DNA of 20,936 bases from CAYXUG01 sp964468655 (GTDB taxonomy: Bacteria; Fidelibacterota; Marinisomatia; Marinisomatales; CAYXUG01). The stretch lies in assembly GCA_964468655.1 (NCBI GenBank), contig CAYXUG010000040.1:1-20936 (forward strand). Direction: 5' to 3'. Below, piece by piece: positions 14,570 through 20,936 of this stretch. The translations under genes were made by a program, and so were the position numbers. The notes under the pieces are model-generated. The model did not search any database. It was not told where the DNA came from and worked only from the letters and a program-made list of their open reading frames with translations. The first letter of the stretch is position 1; every line of letters starts with the position of its first letter.

Positions 14570-16003
14570 ATGAAATACCGATTAAAACATATCATAGTCC
14601 CGGTTGATAGAGGACTGTCAAAAAATGTGCTGACTCTGGCGCTGCCTGTTATAGCCGGCAACATCAGCCGGGTGCTTATGAATATGATGGATGTTGCCAT
14701 GGTGGGCCGGCTTGGCGCCGAAGCGCTGGCAGCGGTGGGAATGGGTGGTGTTCTCATTTGGTCTGTTATGAGTTTTAGCGTTGCCATTCGCACGGGGGTC
14801 CAGACGGTTACTGCAAGAAGATACGGTGAAAAAAAGTTTGACCAGTGCGGAAAAGTGTTAAACAGCGGTATTTTATTTGCACTGTTGGCAGGCGGCTTAT
14901 TTACAATTGCAGGATATACCGCAGCGCCCGTTCTTATAAAATTTTTGATTAAAGACCCGGTGGTTATTCCTATGGCTATAGAATATACGCGGTGGTCATT
15001 TTTAGGCGCTGTGTTCATTACGCTGGGGTATGCTTATCAGGGGTTTTACAACGGTGTTGAGCGGACGAAAGTTCATATGCAGGTGAGTGTGGTTTCCAAC
15101 ATTCTGAATGTATATTTGAATGCGGGATTTATTTTCGGAAGCGGAAGACTTAAAACCATGCTGACTGAATCGGCATTGGGCGACCTTTCACTATTTTATA
15201 ATTTGTGGGAACCATTTTACTTTCCCGCTTGGGGTGTAAAAGGCGCCGCCATTGCTACCTTGATTGCATCCGGGTGGATGGTTGTTCACTATTCTTTGTA
15301 TGGGTTGTTCAGGGAGTTTCGGGGAAAATACCACGCCTTTCAGCGCGGTACACCGAAAAATATTATCAATAAAGTAATCAAAATTGCGTTGCCGCAGGGC
15401 TTGCAGGAAATGGGTGTAACGGCTGTTTTTATCCTGTATTTCAAAATTGTTGCCATGATTGGGACCGTGGAAGTTGCGGCTACAGAAGTGGCGTTTGCCA
15501 TTATGCAGTCATCGTTTTTGCCGGCAATCGGATTTGGCCTCGCCTGCGCCACACTGGTGGGGAAATATCTGGGGGAGAAAAATCCGGACCGGGCTGAAGT
15601 CTGCATCATTGAATCAGTAAGGTGGTCAGTTATTTTCATGGGTTCCATGGGAATACTGTTTCTGTTTCTCCCGCGCTATATTCTTCCCCTGTTTACCAAT
15701 GAGCCCGAAGTTATCAAGCAGGGGATTGTAGCGTTGAGAATTTTGGGAGTGGTTCAATTTATAGATGCTTTCGGGCTCACACTGTGGTTTGCCTTAAGCG
15801 GCGCCGGCAATACGAAATACCCTGCCGTGGTGGAAATGATTATTGCATGGGGATTTTTTCTTCCTGCTTCGTTTATTATGGTGACTCGATTTGATTCTGG
15901 TCTTACAGGCCCCTGGCTCTGTTTTGCCTTATATATTCTTATCTATGCAGCTGCCATGGTTTGGAAAATATTGAAAGGTGACTGGAAAAAGATTAAAGTT
16001 TAA
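14570..16003 (+). CDS. MATE family multidrug/cation-coupled efflux transporter
   Basis: This 477-residue inner-membrane protein has the length and hydrophobic pattern of the twelve-helix MATE exporters, which expel organic cations or metabolites using a sodium or proton gradient. The N-terminal signature is clear: LALPVIAGNISRVLMNMMDVAMVGRLGAEALAAVGMGG, quoted here as LALPVIAGNI, NMMDVAMVGRLG and LAAVG, matching the family's P-x-x-x-x-x ... D-x-x-x-V-G helix 1. The second half repeats the fold, with LPQGLQEMGVTAVF (the usual second-half 'P-x-x-x-x' helix) near residues 270-285. C-terminal helices end at a short basic tail, KGDWKKIKV. NorM- and DinF-like subfamilies cannot be separated by eye, so substrate is not assigned. 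The gene follows ggt on the same strand after 105 bases and precedes the giant secreted protein with its own promoter region. Confidence 0.92.
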   Translation: MKYRLKHIIVPVDRGLSKNVLTLALPVIAGNISRVLMNMMDVAMVGRLGAEALAAVGMGGVLIWSVMSFSVAIRTGVQTVTARRYGEKKFDQCGKVLNSGILFALLAGGLFTIAGYTAAPVLIKFLIKDPVVIPMAIEYTRWSFLGAVFITLGYAYQGFYNGVERTKVHMQVSVVSNILNVYLNAGFIFGSGRLKTMLTESALGDLSLFYNLWEPFYFPAWGVKGAAIATLIASGWMVVHYSLYGLFREFRGKYHAFQRGTPKNIINKVIKIALPQGLQEMGVTAVFILYFKIVAMIGTVEVAATEVAFAIMQSSFLPAIGFGLACATLVGKYLGEKNPDRAEVCIIESVRWSVIFMGSMGILFLFLPRYILPLFTNEPEVIKQGIVALRILGVVQFIDAFGLTLWFALSGAGNTKYPAVVEMIIAWGFFLPASFIMVTRFDSGLTGPWLCFALYILIYAAAMVWKILKGDWKKIKV

Positions 16004-16005
16004 CA

Positions 16006-16022
16006 ATATTTCCATGAAATAT
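16006..16022 (+). terminator. Weak AT-rich hairpin after the MATE gene
   Basis: ATATTTC and GAAATAT form a perfect 7-bp stem around a three-base CAT loop, beginning three bases after the MATE stop. It lacks GC pairs and a following T-run, so as a terminator it is weak; it may be a chance AT palindrome. Confidence 0.3.
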
Positions 16023-16064
16023 GTGACACAGATCAAACAATCCAAAAATTTTCTTGTCTGGCAC

Positions 16065-16094
16065 TTGAATATTTGTACATTCGGTGCGTATATT
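16065..16094 (+). promoter_or_regulatory. Putative promoter for the giant secreted protein gene
   Basis: TTGAAT (16065-16070) and TATATT (16089-16094) are separated by 18 bases, a good sigma-70-like match in a 284-base gap. Transcription from here would give a 5' leader of about 185 bases before the ATG at 16288. The vegetative promoter consensus in this lineage may differ, so the call is tentative. Confidence 0.45.
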
Positions 16095-16119
16095 TAGGCA
16101 ATTATTGCAGAAATTCACG

Positions 16120-16287
16120 TACTGAAGAGGAGGCATTTTATCAGCTTAAGACATATATACATTAATAATAGACTTCGGAGGGAGGTCGTATTATTTGGTA
16201 GTCTCAAGGAGGAGGATACTATAATTACGGCTCAATTCATTGAAGAAAAACTCTATTCATTTAAACAAACGAGGTAAGGAGAATAAA
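16120..16287 (+). promoter_or_regulatory. Purine-rich 5' leader with repeated GGAGG motifs and the ribosome binding site
   Basis: The leader has four Shine-Dalgarno-like purine tracts: GAGGAGG near 16128, GGAGGGAGG near 16180, AAGGAGGAGG near 16207 and AAGGAG at 16276-16281. Only the last is correctly placed, six bases before the ATG, and it is the strongest ribosome site in the window. The second lies in the loop of a small hairpin (GACTTC against GAGGTC) and the third in another possible hairpin (AGTCTC against GAGGATACT). The earlier tracts are not followed by ATG, GTG or TTG frames of any length. Confidence 0.5.
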
Positions 16288-19200
16288 ATGAACTTAATAC
16301 AAAAAACATCAGCGTTTACATTGTGTATAATGCTTCTGTTTTCGTTCGCTACGGCAGAAGGACAAGTACAATATGATAAACAAAAACCCGATATGAAACG
16401 GGTTCATATAAAAGCTGAAATGGACAAAGGGATTGAAAAGGCACCTTTATCGCCTGTAAAAAACACCTTTCAAAATACACCATTTCAAACCCTTAATATT
16501 CAAACCACCCCCCGGGTTGTACAGAATAATACACCGGATGGTGCGAGGATCAATCCCGATTTGAATAAGAAATCTTACACAATTCCTGTTTCAGAAGGAT
16601 TGTACCAATCAATATCAAGAGATGAAGCTACTTATTCTTTTGAAGGGTGCTCTTCTGATCCGGATGGAGCCGGAGGGGAGACTCTTACGGTAGATGTGGC
16701 AGATGAAGGTATCACAAACGGATTTGTTCTTTCAGGCGTGACAAATACTTCTGAGACGTGGTCAAGCGAACAGATTGTTTGTATCACACCTCCCAGCGGT
16801 ACAGAACTCTGTTTCTATACCTATAATCCGGCAGATTCGACTGGATACGCATGGTCACTGGACCTTGGTGCAAATGGTTACATGCTAGGTGAATCCATCA
16901 CAGGCACCTGGGCATTCCAGGAGTATGATTCTTATGGTGATGCCGGTCATGAGGCTTGTGAAGTTTCCATGGCGGTATCATATGAAGCTGCTCTTGAGGG
17001 ATGTACTGATCCTATGGCAGACAATTATGATGTGAATGCAAATATTCCCTGTCCTGATGAGGACGGCGATGGCGTACAGGATTGCTGCACATACAGCGAT
17101 TGTGAAGATACTGAAGTAACATTAACCATTGTTTATGATGATTATGCAGCTGAAACATCCTGGGACTTGAGTGGTTCTGATGGTGCCGTAATCTTTTCCG
17201 GACAAGGTGCATCAGGCGACTCTCTGCTTTCACAAACCTGGTGTTTAGCAGATGGTGGTTATATATATAATATCTATGATTCCTTTGGTGATGGAATTTG
17301 TTGTTCGTATGGTGAAGGATCTTATACAGTGACGCATTCAGATGGCACTGTTCTTGCTTCAGGCGGTGATTTTACCGACACTGAGAGCACATCATTTGCA
17401 CTTGGTGGTGGTATTATTTTTGGTTGTATGGATCCAGAAGCCTGTAACTATGATGAAACAGCCACTGATGATGATGGCAGTTGCTGGTTTGCAAACTCCG
17501 GTATGGATTGTAATGGAGACTGCTTAGATGCGACATTGTCCGCTTACACGGCAAGTTGCGATGGCGGTTCCTTCCAGAGTGAAATTTCATGGGGACTCAA
17601 CACATCAGAAGGCCAAACCGTATTATCCGGTGGTGCACCCTATTCTTCAGGGGCATGCCTTGCAGATGGAGATTACATGCTTACCATGAATGATTCCTAT
17701 GGTGACGGTTGGAATGGGAATGTATGGAGTTTGACCGATTCAAATGGTCTTGTTCACACCTCATCAAGCGGGCCCGATACTACTTATGGCGAACACAATT
17801 TCACACTGCCATACATACCTGTTTGGGGTTGTACTGATACTAATGCCAATAACTATGGTTTTAATTGTGCTGGTGAAGATGCTGGAGTTCCTACTGAAGA
17901 TGACGGTTGTTGTGAATATGACTTTGAAGGTTACGATCTTACAGGAACATATACGCTAGGTTTTGACTGGTATTGTGATGGTGAAGATGGCTCCGACATA
18001 GTTGAGTTTTATGCAGATGGTACGTCTAATTTTGATGCAGAATGGTCTGGTGCCCCAGGAACTGTATCTCTGGGTGCTGGTGTCTGCGATGGAGTTGAAG
18101 CTGCATACAATTGCTCCTTTACGTTCCCAGCCTATGGTACTACATATTATTTTTATATGGTTGACGGCCGAGACGGTTCAGGTGATGGTCCGATCGACAG
18201 TGGAGGCGATGGTACCAATGATGGTATAGGCACTCTTGAGTCATACACTGTAATTGAGGGGTGCACTGATCTTATGGCCTCAAACTATGGTCTCAATTGT
18301 GCTGGCGAAGATGTTGGCGCGCCCAATACAGATGATGGCTGCTGCGAATATGACTGCTCCGATAATGAACTGATGATTTATATGCACGACACCTGGGGAG
18401 ACGGCTGGAACGGCAATCTCTTGAACATTGGCGAGTTTTCGTTCACACTTGAAACTGGGAATGAAGGGTCAGCCTATGCTTGTTTAGAAGATGGCCTGTA
18501 CAATGTAGTCTGTGATGGCGGTTCCTATCAGAGTGAAGTTTCCTGGGATATTGTTGACAATGTTTCAGGCGCAACATTGCTGCTTGGCGGCGCTCCTTTT
18601 GAAGGATTACTTCAGCTTGGTGAAGGAACAGAGATTCTTGGATGTATGGATCTTGAAGCATTAAACTATGGTTTTAACTGTGCTGGTGAAGATGTTGGCG
18701 TGCCCACATTTGATGATGGATGCTGTGAATATCCGACACCACCAGGAGATACCATGGAAGATCCGCTGCATGTAGATGCAATACCATATAACTTTATGGG
18801 TTCCACAGTTGGCTTTAATGATGACTCGGATATGGCGTGTCCTTACGCAGGCAGTACATCACCCGATGTTTACTTTGATTATACACCCGACACAGATATG
18901 ACAGTTGATATTGATCTGTGTGGTGAAGGAACGTTATATGACACCAAGGTGTATGTATATGCGGGTATGGACAGCGTTGCTTGTAATGATGACGAATGTT
19001 CCAATTCAACAACAAGCTATTTGAGTCTTATTTCAGACTTGTCCCTCACAAGCGGGACCACTTACTACATTGTTGTTGATGGTTACGGCGGTGCATCCGG
19101 TGATTTTGAGTTGAATATTGTTGACTCAGGGCCACCCGCGGAAGCTCCCCCTGCAGCACACAGTGTAACAGCAGCAGGTGTTACAGTTAATGAAAGTGCT

Positions 19201-20936
19201 TCTGTCGAATGGGCATGGGAACACCCGGACTATGCAACAATGCTTGATTGCAACGGTGATGAAATCCCCACATGGTATGAAGTATTTGTTGGTGATGGAA
19301 ACTGTGATCCCAGTTTAGACTGTGAAGAGTATAATAATGATGGCGGCGATTGCGAAGGTGTTGTAATCCTAACTGATTGTATAGGCACGGAGTTTACAAA
19401 TGATCAGTGCCAGCCAGGTTATGATTGCTGTGTAGATGACGGAACCTGTACTGATATTAATGGCGATGGCATAATTACCAGCTGGCTTGGCGATACATAT
19501 TGTGATGATGGCGCTTACGGTCTTTGGTTCATTTGTGATGAATATGGCTGGGATTGTGAAGACTGCGGTCAGTCAGGCACGGATGTCAATGGAGATGATT
19601 GGGCATGTAATGATGCTGATGGCGATGGAGTCTGTGATGACCCCAATGGATATTGCGATGGAGGCCGCATGGCTGTTTCAGAAAATAGTCGTGAAAAGAT
19701 GAGAGAACTCAGCAGTACAGCAGTGTACGAGCTTGAGAATGGCACCATCAAACAGGTATATCCGAATCCTGAATTAACAAGTCGTTATGACTATGTAACA
19801 TTCGGAATTGATGTAACCTTTTTGGGTGCTACTTATCCATTCGCAACGAATTTTAATAGTATTACCATTACCGGTTTTGATGATGTAGATGGATACGATC
19901 CTGATTCGCTGGCTTGCGGTACAGTATATGCAATCGGCGATGATGGCGGTGTTTCTGATCCTTCAGAAACTGCTTGTTCCACACCTGGCGATGGTGGTGG
20001 TCCCGGTCCGGATTATGACTTCATCCAGGATCTGGTGGTCACCGATGATGCTGGAGGTGGTATAAACCTTGCTTTCGGTACGCATACTGATGGTACGGAC
20101 GGATATGATGAAGGTATGGATGAATTCCATCCACCGTTCCCACCCACAGGCGTATTTGATGCTGCACTTACAAGCGGAGATGACCATTACTTTATCGATA
20201 TCCGCGGTACGACACCTTCCGATGGTTCTACAACATGGCAGGTTTCCTTGCAGCCGGGAGAAGGTGCAACATCCTTTACCCTATCCTGGGGAGAAATTGC
20301 CGCTGAAGGAAGTTTTACACTTTCAGACGTATTTGGTGGTGTATTCTTTATAGTGGATATGAACTCTACTGACAGCTATCCGGTTGAAACTACGCAAGCT
20401 TCTGTCTTAATCACTCATCGTTTTACAATGGACATGACGCTCGACAATCTGGCAGGTTGGAATATGATAGGTCTTCCTTTGGAAGTTGATGATAATTCAG
20501 TAGGAACCCTGTTCCCGAACTCGCTGGCAGGTACCTTGTATGGTTACAATGGTGCATACTACAACGCTGAGGCACTTAATACCGGTGCAGGTTACTGGCT
20601 GCGATTTGATGATACCGGCTCCAATACGATTACAGGATACGATTTCAGCTCTATTGATATATCAATGGCAACGGGCTGGAATATGATATCCGGACCCAGC
20701 TATACAGGATCCATATCAGATCCGGGCGGAATCGTTGTGTCAGGGACCCTATACGGATATAACGGTGCATACTACAGCGCCTCTGATCTTAATGGTGGCT
20801 CCGGTTACTGGCTGAGAGCTTCAGCAGAAGGGACTATTACTGTTTCTGCAGGCGGTGCCAGATTAACTTCTGGTCATAATGATCTGTCAGAAGCCAGTTC
20901 ACTAACCTTTACAGATGCATCCGGTTATTCTTCCAA
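16288..20936 (+). CDS. Giant secreted modular repeat protein, 3' end outside the window (partial)
   Basis: One uninterrupted frame of 1549 codons runs from the ATG at 16288 off the right edge; I read it through without a stop. A signal peptide (residues 1-23, ending ATA) shows export. A beta-rich segment (about 115-235) is followed by five GC-[TM]-D modules (residues 238, 379, 514, 658, 785), most ending DDGCCEY or DDGSC. Interleaved are blocks with CDGGSxQSE and DSYGDGWNGN-type motifs. A PPC-like beta domain spans about 824-947. An Fn3-like part leads into Asp-rich, EF-hand-like DxNGDG/DADGDG stretches (about 1056-1127) that probably bind calcium. Two GWNMI ... YGYNGAYY ... GYWLR repeats lie at about 1391-1530. 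Composition is acidic, Gly/Asp/Cys-rich, typical of T9SS-exported surface proteins; the sorting domain, if any, lies beyond the edge. Exact role unknown; adhesion or polymer binding is an inference. Confidence 0.93.
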   Translation, partial: MNLIQKTSAFTLCIMLLFSFATAEGQVQYDKQKPDMKRVHIKAEMDKGIEKAPLSPVKNTFQNTPFQTLNIQTTPRVVQNNTPDGARINPDLNKKSYTIPVSEGLYQSISRDEATYSFEGCSSDPDGAGGETLTVDVADEGITNGFVLSGVTNTSETWSSEQIVCITPPSGTELCFYTYNPADSTGYAWSLDLGANGYMLGESITGTWAFQEYDSYGDAGHEACEVSMAVSYEAALEGCTDPMADNYDVNANIPCPDEDGDGVQDCCTYSDCEDTEVTLTIVYDDYAAETSWDLSGSDGAVIFSGQGASGDSLLSQTWCLADGGYIYNIYDSFGDGICCSYGEGSYTVTHSDGTVLASGGDFTDTESTSFALGGGIIFGCMDPEACNYDETATDDDGSCWFANSGMDCNGDCLDATLSAYTASCDGGSFQSEISWGLNTSEGQTVLSGGAPYSSGACLADGDYMLTMNDSYGDGWNGNVWSLTDSNGLVHTSSSGPDTTYGEHNFTLPYIPVWGCTDTNANNYGFNCAGEDAGVPTEDDGCCEYDFEGYDLTGTYTLGFDWYCDGEDGSDIVEFYADGTSNFDAEWSGAPGTVSLGAGVCDGVEAAYNCSFTFPAYGTTYYFYMVDGRDGSGDGPIDSGGDGTNDGIGTLESYTVIEGCTDLMASNYGLNCAGEDVGAPNTDDGCCEYDCSDNELMIYMHDTWGDGWNGNLLNIGEFSFTLETGNEGSAYACLEDGLYNVVCDGGSYQSEVSWDIVDNVSGATLLLGGAPFEGLLQLGEGTEILGCMDLEALNYGFNCAGEDVGVPTFDDGCCEYPTPPGDTMEDPLHVDAIPYNFMGSTVGFNDDSDMACPYAGSTSPDVYFDYTPDTDMTVDIDLCGEGTLYDTKVYVYAGMDSVACNDDECSNSTTSYLSLISDLSLTSGTTYYIVVDGYGGASGDFELNIVDSGPPAEAPPAAHSVTAAGVTVNESASVEWAWEHPDYATMLDCNGDEIPTWYEVFVGDGNCDPSLDCEEYNNDGGDCEGVVILTDCIGTEFTNDQCQPGYDCCVDDGTCTDINGDGIITSWLGDTYCDDGAYGLWFICDEYGWDCEDCGQSGTDVNGDDWACNDADGDGVCDDPNGYCDGGRMAVSENSREKMRELSSTAVYELENGTIKQVYPNPELTSRYDYVTFGIDVTFLGATYPFATNFNSITITGFDDVDGYDPDSLACGTVYAIGDDGGVSDPSETACSTPGDGGGPGPDYDFIQDLVVTDDAGGGINLAFGTHTDGTDGYDEGMDEFHPPFPPTGVFDAALTSGDDHYFIDIRGTTPSDGSTTWQVSLQPGEGATSFTLSWGEIAAEGSFTLSDVFGGVFFIVDMNSTDSYPVETTQASVLITHRFTMDMTLDNLAGWNMIGLPLEVDDNSVGTLFPNSLAGTLYGYNGAYYNAEALNTGAGYWLRFDDTGSNTITGYDFSSIDISMATGWNMISGPSYTGSISDPGGIVVSGTLYGYNGAYYSASDLNGGSGYWLRASAEGTITVSAGGARLTSGHNDLSEASSLTFTDASGYSS
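16999..18756 (+). repeat. Five GC-[TM]-D ... NY ... CCEY coding modules in the giant protein
   Basis: Module starts are at about 16999, 17422, 17827, 18259 and 18640, spaced 127-144 codons. Modules three to five are the most alike, sharing NYGxNCAGED-[AV]-GxP and DDGCCEY, with near-identical DNA (AACTATGGTTTTAA occurs in two of them). The interleaved block GATGGCGGTTCC (17560 and 18514) encodes CDGGS followed by QSE and a Trp in both copies. This points to duplication within the gene. Confidence 0.85.
20455..20880 (+). repeat. C-terminal tandem pair of GWNMI/YGYNGAYY coding repeats
   Basis: Two units of about 73 codons start with GWNMI at 20455 and 20674. Each continues with a short loop, then TLYGYNGAYY and LNxGxGYWLR. 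Protein similarity is high while codons differ (ggttacaat against ggatataac), so the duplication is older than the GC-[TM]-D copies or selected at the protein level. A third unit may lie past the edge. Confidence 0.8.

Noticed and set aside
16098..16279. Open frame of about 55-60 codons across the leader of the giant gene, ending at a TAA just before its ribosome site
   Set aside because: It lacks an ATG, GTG or TTG start, and its codons run through the purine tracts and hairpins, so it looks non-coding.
17012..19015. Leftward and out-of-frame rightward open frames inside the giant repeat gene
   Set aside because: They are low-complexity His/Met/Gln-rich translations of the Asp/Gly repeat DNA in wrong frames, while the continuous +1 frame explains the whole region.

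Overview
The window reads as about 21 kb of ordinary chromosome from an uncultured or marine FCB-group bacterium. Candidatus Marinimicrobia (SAR406) or a relative is my best guess. The reasons are a C-terminal type IX secretion sorting domain on a secreted protease, a very large secreted protein built of Asp/Gly/Cys-rich 'GC-[TM]-D ... NY' modules, moderate to low GC, and many starts without a Shine-Dalgarno sequence. This assignment is an inference from gene style; no rRNA or other phylogenetic marker lies in the window. I see no tRNA, rRNA, CRISPR array, transposase or phage gene.

Layout: 1-3326 is a leftward run of MFS transporter, small TPR lipoprotein and an AT-rich secreted M43-type metalloprotease. 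3379-3870 is a rightward Tag-like DNA glycosylase whose stop codon abuts the stop of the next, convergent gene. 3871-12555 is a leftward block containing methylenetetrahydrofolate reductase (metF), cobalamin-dependent methionine synthase (metH), S-adenosylmethionine synthetase (metK), the queuosine enzyme QueF and a glutamate/dicarboxylate symporter. From 12728 everything points right: a lipoprotein-type gamma-glutamyltransferase, a MATE transporter and a giant secreted repeat protein that runs off the right edge.

The most notable part is the methionine/SAM cycle locus. MetF makes methyl-THF, MetH passes the methyl group to homocysteine, and MetK turns methionine into SAM. Two independent SAM-sensing devices seem to be present. 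The metF product is not the usual bacterial ~300-residue enzyme; it carries a ~270-residue C-terminal domain closely resembling the SAM-binding allosteric domain of eukaryotic MTHFR. The metK-metH gap holds a clear SAM-II-type riboswitch aptamer, preceded by a promoter-like sequence and followed by an intrinsic terminator that ends only a few bases before the metH start. SAM therefore probably controls metH expression through RNA and MetF activity through the protein.

Other non-coding structure includes a CGCAGAT-type inverted repeat between metH and metF, four 15-bp tandem repeats containing TGTC/GACA dyads between the divergent symporter and ggt genes, a perfect 26-bp palindrome inside the ggt coding sequence just before the autocleavage site, and a purine-rich 5' leader ahead of the giant surface protein.
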